Made by a program: the position numbers and the translations under genes
From: Acidisarcina polymorpha
GTDB taxonomy: Bacteria; Acidobacteriota; Terriglobia; Terriglobales; Acidobacteriaceae
Direction: 5' to 3'
NCBI RefSeq assembly: GCF_003330725.1
Contig: NZ_CP030842.1
Span: 1-64,000, forward strand
DNA: 64,000 nt
Notes under the pieces: generated by a model
The model's database searches: none
Seen by the model: only the letters and a program-made list of their open reading frames with translations
What the model was told of the DNA's origin: nothing
In this document: one piece after another, positions 16,810 to 24,691 of the stretch
How the letters are laid out: each line of letters begins with the position of its first letter
How positions within the stretch are numbered: position 1 is the stretch's first letter

Positions 16810-17394
16810 TCAGCTGTCCAACTCATCCTGTTGCAATTCTCTGTTCTGTAACTCAGAACGTTCCACGATCACATCCTCGACACGAATCTTCATCACTTGA
16901 GGATTGCGCGTGGTGACGGTCTGTCTAGTGACTCGCACCTCTTCACGAAGCAGCAGCTTTTTGTGCACTACCACAACCTCTTCCACGACCGGATAGATAG
17001 TGGTCTCGCCTTCCTGACGGATTCCGGGTGCCACTGCAATCTCCAGGTTTAAAGGGACACGCTCAATGGCGTACGTTGTGGCTTCCAGAGGCTCATCGAC
17101 AAGCACCTCGCGCTCCTCGACCACCTTCTGCAATCGAACTGTTCCGGTAACCACCTCTCGCTTCTGGACATCAAGTTGCTCTTCAAGGACCGGAATAACC
17201 AGAACGTCCGCCTGGGCGGAAACATTCGGCTCGGGGAGAATGTCGTCGTTGAGATAAGAAAGGAGCACGTCGGTTGGAAGACGGATCGCCTCGCCGGTAT
17301 CGAGCGTGAGCACAGTTTCAAGATTAGCTGGATCGAGCCTGCCGAAGACTGTGCCCAGATTCGTCGTACCATTGATGGGAAGAGAAGCACTCAT
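16810..17394 (-). CDS. DUF2382 (YsnF/AvaK) stress protein
   Basis: This is a 194-residue protein. Residues 1-60 form a PRC-barrel-like or regulatory N-domain (TVLTLDTGEAIRLPTDVLLS). The rest is a DUF2382 domain: IPVLEEQLDVQKREVVTGTV, EEREVLVDEPLEATTYAIER and a second set of VVEEVVVVHKKLLLREEVRV. DUF2382 proteins are cytoplasmic or wall-associated and respond to stress; the molecular role is unknown. It is the first of three such genes on this strand within 3 kb, all around an OmpA protein. The stop sits in a convergent junction with the ferritin-like gene. Confidence 0.85.
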   Translation of the reverse strand: MSASLPINGTTNLGTVFGRLDPANLETVLTLDTGEAIRLPTDVLLSYLNDDILPEPNVSAQADVLVIPVLEEQLDVQKREVVTGTVRLQKVVEEREVLVDEPLEATTYAIERVPLNLEIAVAPGIRQEGETTIYPVVEEVVVVHKKLLLREEVRVTRQTVTTRNPQVMKIRVEDVIVERSELQNRELQQDELDS

Positions 17395-17449
17395 TCATAG
17401 CTCCGCATTACAAGGTGAAGGGCAGCGTGACTTCGCCTGCCCTTCTAGA

Positions 17450-18244
17450 TTATCGGTCGTACTTTGTCGTGGTTTCAGTGCCAGGAATTTGTTCGACCTC
17501 GACTTCGGTATGCCGGACGGTATCCCGAACCGCTTCCGTATGTTCCGTACTTTCCTTGCCGACAAGCACTTCTTCGACGACACGGCTAGTCTTGCCCACC
17601 ACAGCTTCTTCCACCGTCTCGTTGAGCTCAATAACATCGCCGTTGACATTGCTAAAATCCGCAGCTGTTGCAGCTCTATTGACGGGCCGACGTGACACAA
17701 CAACATGCTCTTCACGGAGAGCCACTTCAGCCTCAACCGGCCGTTCGGTGATACGGGAGTAAACGCGTACACCTCCACGCTCTACCTCCCGCTTGCCTAC
17801 CACCAAGTGCTCTTCGACGATAGGGATCGCACTGAGTTCTCCGCTATCCGCGACGCCCGAGGTTCTCGCAAGGCTACCCCTGCCGGCTGCGGCATTACTC
17901 TCATCCACGTTGTGGGCGCCATGTTCCTCTAGAAGCTCGGCGACCTCATCCGCTTCTTCGTCCTCCACCGTGACGGCCACCAGAGCGCCGCCTTCGGTTA
18001 CGCTCTTCGCATAATAAGCGTGTTCCTTGTCATCACCGCCCCCCAGATAATGAAAGAAGCTGCTGATCTTCTCGCCGATATTCTTTCCTGCGGCATGAAA
18101 ACTTGAGGTCGAGGACGCGGATCCGCGTTCCTCATTCGCCAGGACCTCGATGCTCTGCGAGCTCAGCCCGCCCTCAATCAAGGCCTGCTTCACGCTTTCC
18201 GCCTTACCGAAGTTCGCAAATAATCCGACTACTGTCTTCGCCAT
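17450..18244 (-). CDS. Stress protein, 17M-like N-domain plus DUF2382
   Basis: This is a 264-residue protein. Residues 1-115 resemble the general-stress-protein 17M fold (TVVGLFANFGKAESVKQALI, then VTEGGALVAVTVEDEEADEV). A Gly/Ser linker leads to DUF2382 (IPIVEEHLVVGKREVERGGV, RPVEAEVALREEHVVVSRRP, VGKTSRVVEEVLVGKESTEH). It shares this domain order with the gene at 18818-19564, so the two are paralogues. It is likely cytoplasmic. Expression together with the OmpA gene (36 bp away) is likely. Confidence 0.85.
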   Translation of the reverse strand: MAKTVVGLFANFGKAESVKQALIEGGLSSQSIEVLANEERGSASSTSSFHAAGKNIGEKISSFFHYLGGGDDKEHAYYAKSVTEGGALVAVTVEDEEADEVAELLEEHGAHNVDESNAAAGRGSLARTSGVADSGELSAIPIVEEHLVVGKREVERGGVRVYSRITERPVEAEVALREEHVVVSRRPVNRAATAADFSNVNGDVIELNETVEEAVVGKTSRVVEEVLVGKESTEHTEAVRDTVRHTEVEVEQIPGTETTTKYDR

Positions 18245-18280
18245 ATAAATCTCCTATGAAGCATGTATTTGTGATGTGGT

Positions 18281-18787
18281 TTACTGCTGCTGAAAGAGCT
18301 CGACCCGGCGATTATCAGCCTTGCCGCTCTCCGTCGAGTTCGGCGCAACTGGTTTTACCTCTCCAAACCCGGCTCCCGTTAGCCTGGATCGCGGGATGCC
18401 TTGCCCTATAAGAAAATTCTCGACAGCCGCCGTTCGCTGCTGCGATAGAACATCGTTGTGCTCGGAATTACCGGTGCTGTCGGTAAATCCCTCGACGCGG
18501 AGGTGGAGATTTGACTGCTGCTTCATCACAGCCGCCGCTTGGGTGAGTGTCGCCTGCGCCGCCGGGGTCAGCATTGCGCTATTCGTATCGAAGTGAATGG
18601 CTTCGAGATTCGGAGGGGTAACGGGAGCCGTGACGACTGGTTCCTGAGTGGTGGCTACTGGCTCATCATGGTGACGGGTGAAGAAGTAGGCGAGGATTAC
18701 TAGCAAGAGAAGAAGAGGCAAGAGCCAGTACCAGAAGGGCACGCCTTTTTTCTGTTCTTCATAGACTTTCACGCGTTCTGTAGCCAT
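18281..18787 (-). CDS. OmpA-family peptidoglycan-binding membrane protein
   Basis: This is a 168-residue protein. After a short basic start it has one membrane segment (FWYWLLPLLLLLVILAYFF, about residues 18-36), a Pro/Thr linker and a C-terminal OmpA domain from about residue 60: IHFDTNSAMLTPAAQATL, LRVEGFTDSTGNSEHND, LSQQRTAAVENFL, and the final NRRVEL. The pattern of a TM anchor plus OmpA is that of inner-membrane proteins that bind peptidoglycan, not a porin. It lies between two DUF2382 genes, suggesting an envelope stress function for the set. Confidence 0.9.
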   Translation of the reverse strand: MATERVKVYEEQKKGVPFWYWLLPLLLLLVILAYFFTRHHDEPVATTQEPVVTAPVTPPNLEAIHFDTNSAMLTPAAQATLTQAAAVMKQQSNLHLRVEGFTDSTGNSEHNDVLSQQRTAAVENFLIGQGIPRSRLTGAGFGEVKPVAPNSTESGKADNRRVELFQQQ

Positions 18788-18817
18788 CTTGGACTCCCTA
18801 AGACAATCTTGACGAAG

Positions 18818-19564
18818 CTAAATATCGCGCGGATCCGAGCTGCGAGCTGTTCCGAGTCGCTCAACCTCCACCTCGGTCTTCCGCAGCGTGTCGTGAACGC
18901 GCTCGGTGCGCTCAGTCGTCTCTTTTCCAACCAGGACTTCTTCAACGACATGGGCAGTTTTGCCAACCACAGGAACTTCCGCCATCCCAGTCCGCTCAAT
19001 TGTTTCTAGGGTTTTGAAGTCGGCTTCCGTTGCCGGGCGCCCGACCGGGCGATGTTCGATCACGACATGCTCTTCGCGAAGTTCCACCGTTTGAGAGACC
19101 GGTGTCTCGACAAGATGACGAAAGACGCGCACGCCCCCACGCTCGATCTCGCGTTTGCCGACCAGCAGGTCTTCCTCAATCACGGGAACGACCGCAGTGC
19201 CTGAGGAAGTCCCAAGTGTTGCGCTTGGCGATACTACTTTCTCATCGACCTGAGAAGCGGCGTGCTTTCGAAAGACGGCTTCGATCTTGCCGCTCAGGGA
19301 TTCTCCCGCCTTAACCCCGACGACGGTACCGCCGTGATTGAGGCCGGTGGTGAGCATCCGCACGTCGCTCTCGGGGACTTTGAGCTCGGCAAAAAAGATT
19401 TGGTTCGTGGCTGCGCTACCTTCGTTGCGTGCCGTAGCCCCACCCATCACGGAGATGGCGCTTTGTGGGACACCGGCCTCGATAAGATCGCGCACCGCTG
19501 CGCGTGCATTTTCATTGTCGTGAAAAAGGCACACTAGAATCGTCTGTTCGGAAAATTCTGCCAT
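18818..19564 (-). CDS. Stress protein, 17M-like N-domain plus DUF2382 (paralogue)
   Basis: The start is placed at ATG 19562-19564 (ribosome site CAGGAGCAGAT), not at the longer frame. It has 248 residues. The N-domain TILVCLFHDNENARAAVRDL and GLNHGGTVVGVKAGESLSGK is followed by DUF2382 from about residue 130: VIEEDLLVGKREIERGGVRV, ELREEHVVIEHRPVGRPATE, and VGKTAHVVEEVLVGKETTER. Most of the DUF2382 part can be aligned residue by residue with the product of 17450-18244. The duplication is old, since N-domains differ strongly. Confidence 0.85.
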   Translation of the reverse strand: MAEFSEQTILVCLFHDNENARAAVRDLIEAGVPQSAISVMGGATARNEGSAATNQIFFAELKVPESDVRMLTTGLNHGGTVVGVKAGESLSGKIEAVFRKHAASQVDEKVVSPSATLGTSSGTAVVPVIEEDLLVGKREIERGGVRVFRHLVETPVSQTVELREEHVVIEHRPVGRPATEADFKTLETIERTGMAEVPVVGKTAHVVEEVLVGKETTERTERVHDTLRKTEVEVERLGTARSSDPRDI

Positions 19565-19701
19565 ATCTGCTCCTGATGCAAATTGCACCGGTCCTGATGG
19601 ATTGGGAATACTTTTTCTGTCTGCTTACGTGCAGGATAAAAGGCCATTACTGAAGGGACCGCGGGGAAGGTGTCTGGAAAAGATCAGGAGAGGGTGGAAT
19701 T

Positions 19702-19854
19702 ATGGCGTTCGGTTCGATACCTGCGGCTCATATTCCCGTACAACCAATAAGAAGCAGCACCCTAGATAAGGTTGCTAGGGTGACACCTAAATTGATTTCG
19801 GCAGGTTGGTCTGGATGGAGCAATGAAGCGTCGCTGGGCCAACAGGAGGGGTAA
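19702..19854 (+). CDS. Small hypothetical ORF
   Basis: This is a 50-residue frame starting MAFGSIPAAHIPVQPIRSST, with a good ribosome site (GGAGAGGGTGGAATT). It lies between two minus-strand blocks. No family or motif seen; it could be a leader or chance ORF. Confidence 0.3.
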   Translation: MAFGSIPAAHIPVQPIRSSTLDKVARVTPKLISAGWSGWSNEASLGQQEG

Positions 19855-19920
19855 GGTTAGAGCTATTTGAGCAGATACGCCGGTCTGGCCACCCGATCGC
19901 GCTTCGCGAAAGGCTGGCAT

Positions 19921-20337
19921 CTACAGTCGCCTTCGAAGCCACCACAGACCCGTGCTCACAGAAAACCAACAAACCAGGGCAACGACCAGAACAAGCCAAG
20001 TCTGACCGCGCGGGAGCCATTTCCAGACGCAAAAAGCGAAAGCAGCCAAACCGAACGTCCCCAGCGCGGCGCCCCCAGCATCGACGCCGGCCACCATCCT
20101 GCCGCGTTTTCCGGGCGGCAGACCCGCATGCTGTTTCTTCTCGCGCTCATGCTTTTCTAACATGGTCGCCGCGGCTGGGAAAATAGCAGGAAACGCCATA
20201 AATAGTCCGCCGGGGACAGGTCCAAACTGGTCTGCGATCAAGCCTGCGCCTGCAGTTACCAAGCCACCAAGCAGGAAACGCAGAAGATATTCATGCGCCT
20301 TCGTTCCTTTAAGCGAGCTAAAGCGTATCTTAATCAT
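19921..20337 (-). CDS. DUF3147-type membrane protein, second of pair
   Basis: From ATG at 20335-20337 this gives 138 residues with about four membrane segments (YLLRFLLGGLVTAGAGLIAD, GGLFMAFPAIFPAAATM, LGTFGLAAFAFCVWKWL, LVLVVALVCWFSVSTGLWWL). The FxxGGLxTxxAG start and GGLFxAFPAIFPA motif fit DUF3147. The start overlaps the stop of the upstream gene in an ATGA arrangement, so the pair are coupled and probably form a heteromeric inner-membrane complex. Confidence 0.8.
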   Translation of the reverse strand: MIKIRFSSLKGTKAHEYLLRFLLGGLVTAGAGLIADQFGPVPGGLFMAFPAIFPAAATMLEKHEREKKQHAGLPPGKRGRMVAGVDAGGAALGTFGLAAFAFCVWKWLPRGQTWLVLVVALVCWFSVSTGLWWLRRRL

Positions 20338-20675
20338 CGAAGGCAACAGTACCATAAGCCAAAGGAAGTGATGAACCACACGGGCATAAGCGCCATCGTG
20401 ATGACCGGCGACCTGGCCTCCCGATGCAGCAGCGTAGCCGAAGCTAGCCACGCGTAGACGCAAAAGGCAATAGAGCCTATCACCATCGACCTAGCCTCAA
20501 CGGCAACATAGGCTTTTCCGTGCCGGGCGATGGTCAAGCCGATAGTTGCGAGTGCAATGGACGGAGCAGCACCAAACAGGCCAGCAAAACTCTTCGGGCG
20601 CAGAATATCTCCAATCACGGAAAAAGAGCTTACTATGGCGCCCCCGATCACGAATCGAAGCAGTAGATCATTCAT
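20334..20675 (-). CDS. DUF3147-type membrane protein, first of pair
   Basis: This is a 113-residue, four-helix membrane protein (LLLRFVIGGAIVSSFSVIGD, GLFGAAPSIALATIGLTI, VIGSIAFCVYAWLASATLL, PVWFITSFGLWYCCL). The layout is the same as the downstream partner, with GLFGAAPSIA replacing GLFMAFPAIF. It starts 5 bases after the pyrophosphatase stop. Pairs of short DUF3147 genes are seen in many soil bacteria; the transported substrate, if any, is unknown. Confidence 0.8.
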   Translation of the reverse strand: MNDLLLRFVIGGAIVSSFSVIGDILRPKSFAGLFGAAPSIALATIGLTIARHGKAYVAVEARSMVIGSIAFCVYAWLASATLLHREARSPVITMALMPVWFITSFGLWYCCLR

Positions 20676-20679
20676 CGAG

Positions 20680-21219
20680 TTACGTCTTCGCTTCGTTGAT
20701 GAGGTTCATTGCAACCGACGTTCCCCTGCATCCCAACAAGCGGTACTCCTTGCCTTCAAGGCGGTGATAGTTTACGAAGAACTCCTCCAGCTCCTTGAGG
20801 AGCCGTTTCGGCAACTGGGAGAGCTTTCTCAGGTGAGCGTACTCATGGCTCATCTCAGCGACCGCGACAAGCCTGTCATTGCGGATCTTTTCCTTACCGT
20901 CAATCTGCTCCCCTTCAATGACGCCGATCAACCGAGCCGGAACCAAACAACCAGTAAATGCCGGTTCGTCCATGAGCAGCAACACATCGATGGCGTCGCC
21001 ATCTCCGGCCAGGGTCTTTGGCAGGAAGCCGAAATCATAAGGAAACGCCATCCCCGCTGGAAGTACCTTTTTCAAAGAAAAAATCTTTTGTTCTGGATCG
21101 AATGCGAACTTGTTTCGACAGCCCCTTGGCGTTTCGACAATGACTTGAACGTCACCGTCTGTCTTTCGGAGTGGTTTCAAACGCATAGGATCTGTCATGC
21201 TTTTCGACTTCTTAGCCAT
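20680..21219 (-). CDS. ppa: Inorganic pyrophosphatase (family I)
   Basis: This enzyme hydrolyses pyrophosphate to two phosphates in the cytoplasm. The protein (179 residues from ATG 21217-21219, ribosome site GAGG) has the family I signatures: ETPRGCRNKFAFDPE with the substrate-binding Arg/Lys, LPAGMAFPYDFGFLPKTL, and the metal-binding run DGDAIDVLLLMDEPAF. The usual D-x-D-P-x-D has Ala for Pro, a change tolerated in the fold. The C-terminal FFVNYHRLEGKEY matches the conserved Y-x-x-L-E-x-K end. It heads an operon with two DUF3147 membrane genes. As a plasmid-borne copy it is probably an accessory enzyme. Confidence 0.92.
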   Translation of the reverse strand: MAKKSKSMTDPMRLKPLRKTDGDVQVIVETPRGCRNKFAFDPEQKIFSLKKVLPAGMAFPYDFGFLPKTLAGDGDAIDVLLLMDEPAFTGCLVPARLIGVIEGEQIDGKEKIRNDRLVAVAEMSHEYAHLRKLSQLPKRLLKELEEFFVNYHRLEGKEYRLLGCRGTSVAMNLINEAKT

Positions 21220-21923
21220 CGGCAGCCTCAATTGTTAACGCAGTGTTACAACTCTGTGATTAGCACAATTCGAGGTAAGTTGCATTGGATGGCGAGAATT
21301 CGTGTGCCGACGGATCTTTCAATTCCCTGTTCGGCTCGGTCAACACGAACTCTGGTGTACCGTGCGTCATCCTCGGGTTTGCTTTGCTTCTGAAGATGGG
21401 ACCAAACTTTTCCCGCACCGGAACCAAAATTACCGCTCTGCTTCAGGCAGTCGGGATCGGCTTTCTCTTACCTCTACCCGGCTTCCTGCTTCTTGTGCTT
21501 GGCGAGTTGCCGTCGGCTCGTTTATTGATGGAAGGCGTCCGACCGGAGAAGGCCAAAGGCTCAGTCAAACTTTCGCCAGGCCCGTACGTTCTCGCAGACG
21601 TTCCGATGGAGAGACGCTCTGGTCACACGCCGGCCTCTGCTGTGCATTCTTCTCTATGATTGTCTTCAGCATTGTGCTGATTGATCGCGTTGCCGATGTG
21701 CTGTTTGCAATGACAGCTTTGGTCTCCATCGGTGCGAGCTCCCGAGATGTTCTGCGTAGAATAGCTCGCGAACCCTAGCTAAGGAATGCACCTTGAGCTG
21801 TCCTCGCATAGCTCGTGATACTTTTAGACGACCGGAGCGCGGTGTAGTTTCGACCTCGCAACACCTTGTGACAGAAGCGCGATGCGCAAGGGATCGAAGT
21901 AGTAGATTTCAAGAGGACACGGC
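21220..21923. other. Region with degenerate coding traces
   Basis: Two overlapping plus-strand frames end at 21659 and 21778. One contains a hydrophobic stretch (ALLQAVGIGFLLPLPGFLLL), the other a second one (MIVFSIVLIDRVADVLFAM) further on. A frameshifted small membrane protein gene is possible, but I cannot establish a family. Confidence 0.25.
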
Positions 21924-22121
21924 GTGGCCGACCTCAACCTGGTCCGGCAGTGTGAAGGCTCTGCGTGCGTCCTTTGGTTCCACGACAGAACGAAAGCCCA
22001 TCGTAGAAGATGGTGCAGCATGACTACCTGCGGCAATCGCCACAAGGTGGAAGTGTTTCGAAGCCGAATTCAGATCCCCGAAAAGAAGCCGCCCCAAAAA
22101 CGGCCAAAACCAAAGCTGTAG
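21924..22121 (+). CDS. CGNR zinc-finger fragment
   Basis: This 65-residue frame from GTG (AAGAGGA upstream) contains ADLNLVRQCEGSACVLWFHD, then RRRWCSMTTCGNRHKVEVFR. This is the CGNR zinc finger: two Cys in the first half, W-C-S-M and the C-G-N-R quartet in the second. In full-length regulators it is the C-terminal DNA-binding part behind an ABATE domain of about 120 residues. That domain is missing here, so this is a truncated gene or a free zinc finger. The C-terminus is Pro/Lys-rich (EKKPPQKRPKPKL). Confidence 0.7.
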   Translation: MADLNLVRQCEGSACVLWFHDRTKAHRRRWCSMTTCGNRHKVEVFRSRIQIPEKKPPQKRPKPKL

Positions 22122-22260
22122 CTGGAGTGAGACGCCTTCGCGATCCCAAGCGCTCGGCTGCGTCGGCAGGCGCAATCGACCGCCACTCCAGTTGCTGGCG
22201 TACTTCGCAAGTCAGTGCAGCATCAACAGGTTCTTGTATATAGAATCGCTTCGCAAGGCA

Positions 22261-22635
22261 CTAGACTAAAGCAGAAACTCCTTTGTGTGTTTTGCCAGAT
22301 GCTGCGCCAGCCGACAGCTTTTCTGGTTTCGGCTTTGTAAGCCTGATCTGCGCTCCGAGGTTCAGTTTACCGGCGAATTTGATGAGCTTGCCGACGCTGA
22401 ACTTGGATACGCGACCGTTCAGGAGATTGCTCACGTCCGGCTGATGAATGCCCAAGAGCGTACCAAGCTGTTGCTGTGCAAACCCGCGTTCTTTGATGTA
22501 CCGGAGCAGATCGTGATAAATCTCTGCCTTCACCTTGATCTCTAGCGCTTCGGAAGAACTAAAACCGAGATCATCGAGCACGCTTCCTCGCGTCAGGTGG
22601 GGGGATCTTTCCTCGCTGTTGCTTTTGTTTTTCAT
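22261..22635 (-). CDS. higA: HigA-type antitoxin (XRE HTH)
   Basis: This is a 124-residue protein. After about 25 polar residues, SSSEALEIKVKAEIYHDLLR leads into an HTH_XRE/HigA-2 domain: FAQQQLGTLLGIHQPDVSNL, then LNGRVSKFSVGKLIKFAGKL. The helix-turn-helix spans about residues 54-75. The 5' end overlaps the 3' end of the toxin gene by 65 bp in a different frame, which guarantees coupled expression. Toxin-first order is typical of HigBA. It neutralises the toxin and should repress the operon. Confidence 0.85.
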   Translation of the reverse strand: MKNKSNSEERSPHLTRGSVLDDLGFSSSEALEIKVKAEIYHDLLRYIKERGFAQQQLGTLLGIHQPDVSNLLNGRVSKFSVGKLIKFAGKLNLGAQIRLTKPKPEKLSAGAASGKTHKGVSALV

Positions 22636-22999
22636 TACTTTGCTCCTCCCTGAGCCTTTGCTGCACCTGTTTCCACCGCTGTTCGGCTGTCGCCAGATCC
22701 CTCTTCTCCGTTTTGGATGTGTTCTTTGTGAAGCAGTGCAGAACGTAGATGGTGTCTTTCACACGCGCCAGGTAGATCAGGCGATACCACTTGCCCTCAT
22801 CCGAATCCTTGAGCTCAAAAACTCCAGCCGCAATCGACGGCATCGGTCTGACTGGAAGGGCGGCCGTGTTCCCTTCCTGCATTTCCCCGAGCGCTACGCC
22901 AAAGTCTTCCCGGATGGGCTTTGGCCAAGTACGGAGAATCTCTCTCGAGTCGCCCTCCCAAGAAATTACCGCCTGGCGAGTTTTGGCGGATACTGCCAT
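22571..22999 (-). CDS. higB: HigB/RelE-type toxin (Gp49-like, DUF891)
   Basis: This is a 142-residue protein with the Gp49-like fold: WPKPIREDFGVALGEMQEG, RPMPSIAAGVFELKDSDEGK, WYRLIYLARVKDTIYVLHCF and TKNTSKTEKRDLATAEQR. The core ELKxxDxGxWYRxIYxARxxxxIYVLHxFxKKTxK is the signature of this mRNA-interferase group. The last 35 residues are a charged Gln/Lys/Arg extension that overlaps the antitoxin start. ATG at 22997-22999 is preceded by GCTATATTTGTAAA, which suggests a leaderless or weakly translated message. It lies directly beside the broken resolvase. Confidence 0.85.
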   Translation of the reverse strand: MAVSAKTRQAVISWEGDSREILRTWPKPIREDFGVALGEMQEGNTAALPVRPMPSIAAGVFELKDSDEGKWYRLIYLARVKDTIYVLHCFTKNTSKTEKRDLATAEQRWKQVQQRLREEQSNEKQKQQRGKIPPPDARKRAR

Positions 23000-23400
23000 T
23001 TTACAAATATAGCATTTTTTCTATATCGGCTGGTTGGTTTGGCTCTTCTTGATGTGACGCCGGTTAGGGTCAGGTCACGCTCGAACTCAGCGATGCCGGC
23101 TAAGATGGTCATGATCATCTTGCCCGCATGGGTCGTGAAATCTGCCAATGGTTCGGAGATGGACTGGAAGCGGGCACTCGCGTTACTGATAGATTCCAGA
23201 TCTCAAGTAGATTGCGGGTAGAACGTGCGAGGCGATCAAGCTTCCAGACGATGACCACATCTCCTTGGCGCAATTGGTCGAGCATCCGGTTAAGCTCCGG
23301 CCTTTCGCGGTAGGCTCCTGAGACCTTCTCGCGGAAAATAGGTGTACTGCCCGCTTTCTTGAGGGCTTCGAGTTGAAGAGATAGGCTGGCAACTTCGTGA
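23000..23400 (-). pseudogene. Serine recombinase (resolvase) remnant, frameshifted
   Basis: The first frame reads LSLQLEALKKAG, KVSGAYRERPELNRMLDQLR and GDVVIVWKLDRLARSTRNLL, which is the middle of a Tn3/Hin-type resolvase. After LLEI the frame must shift by one base (near 23199) to continue as ESISNASARFQSISEPLADF and GKMIMTILAGIAEFERDL. One missing base accounts for it. The start with the catalytic Ser and the C-terminal HTH are both absent. It is truncated at both ends and dead. Confidence 0.8.
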
Positions 23401-23555
23401 TGCGGAGGGGGCGCTACCCTGCTATCTCAATTCCCGCCGGGTGATAGGCCGAGGTCAGCCTCGAACTCTCCCATCGGCCCGAACCGATCACCCCTCCCCC
23501 TGCCACAGAACGGCCTAGAGGGGGTAAACCCAATCTTGGATAAAATAATGATGCT

Positions 23556-24653
23556 ATGCCTTCACTCATTCATCTCGAAGACTTCGAGGCGGCAGCGCGC
23601 TCCATTCTTCCACAAGCTACATTTGAATATATTGCCGGAGGATCGGGGGACGATTGTACGCTGCGAAAGAACCGCGCTGCTTTCGGTCACCTTGAGATAA
23701 TGCCGGCACTGCCGCGCGATGTCAGTAAACTCGATACGACGGTAAGGCTCTTTGGTCGAGAACATTCGTCTCCAATCCTCCTATCGCCTGTAGGATTTCA
23801 TCAGTTGTTTCATCCCAATGGAGAGCGAGAGACGGTTGAAGGCGCGAATCAAAGTGACATCACGCTCATAGCGTCCTGCTTCTCGACAGTGACCTTTGAA
23901 GAGATGCAAAGGGCATCCAGCAAACCTCTGTGGTTTCAGCTCTATGTTCAAAATGATCGCGGGTTTACCCGGGAACTTTTAGAACGAGTTGTGGCTGCCG
24001 GGGCTGAAGCGATTTGCGTGACGGTGGATTTGCCAACCAACGCTGCGAGGGATCGAGAGCGCCGTGCCGACTTTGACATTCCCTCCTGGATGGGACGCGC
24101 TAACCTTGAGGGAATGAGCTCTGCACTTGCGCATGCCTCCCACGCCAGCGTAGGCAATCTTTACAACGAGGCCCGTGCGGCAGATGTTACCTGGCAGGAC
24201 TTCACGTGGATGCGCTCATTCTTGAAGGTGCCGCTGCTCGTCAAAGGCATACTCAGGGCAGAGGATGCGGAAGCAGCCAAAGATGCGGGATGCGACGGGG
24301 TCATCATCTCAAATCATGGTGGACGGGCGCTAGACGGCGTCCCTGCCTCCATCACCGTTCTTCCTGAAATTGCAGAGCGCATTGGAGGCTCGATGGCTGT
24401 TCTTTTGGACGGAGGCGTCAGACGTGGAATCGATGTATTTAAGGCGATTGCCTGCGGAGCGCACGCGGTGACAATTGGAAGACCTTACATCTATGGGTTG
24501 TCTACCGGTGGAGCATCCGGAGTGGCAACGATTGTTGAGATTCTGCGCAGAGAATTTGCCATGGCGATGAGCTTGAGCGGGTGTGCCTCAATCAAGAGTC
24601 TGAAGAGGGATTTTGTTCGCGCCTGCCATACGGCAGGAAATTCGCATGGCTAG
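23556..24653 (+). CDS. FMN-dependent alpha-hydroxy-acid oxidase/dehydrogenase
   Basis: This is a 365-residue TIM-barrel flavoprotein that oxidises an L-2-hydroxy acid (lactate or glycolate type) to the keto acid. Family marks are FEYIAGGSGDDCTLRKNR near residue 24, SPILLSPVGFHQLFHPNGE near residue 72, LVKGILRAEDAEAAKDAGCD, the catalytic-base block SNHGGRALDG with the active-site His and Arg, and the FMN phosphate-binding VLLDGGVRRGIDVFKAIACG and IGRPYIYGL. The length and order are normal. No signal peptide, so it is cytoplasmic. A GntR-type regulator lies just downstream on the other strand and may once have controlled it. Confidence 0.88.
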   Translation: MPSLIHLEDFEAAARSILPQATFEYIAGGSGDDCTLRKNRAAFGHLEIMPALPRDVSKLDTTVRLFGREHSSPILLSPVGFHQLFHPNGERETVEGANQSDITLIASCFSTVTFEEMQRASSKPLWFQLYVQNDRGFTRELLERVVAAGAEAICVTVDLPTNAARDRERRADFDIPSWMGRANLEGMSSALAHASHASVGNLYNEARAADVTWQDFTWMRSFLKVPLLVKGILRAEDAEAAKDAGCDGVIISNHGGRALDGVPASITVLPEIAERIGGSMAVLLDGGVRRGIDVFKAIACGAHAVTIGRPYIYGLSTGGASGVATIVEILRREFAMAMSLSGCASIKSLKRDFVRACHTAGNSHG

Positions 24654-24691
24654 ACTGTCCCTGTGGGGCCTTGTCGTATTCGTTTCTTGCG

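Noticed and set aside
20530-21393. Plus-strand frame of 287 codons over the pyrophosphatase
   Set aside because: The opposite strand carries clear ppa and DUF3147 genes; the plus frame has no protein-like pattern.
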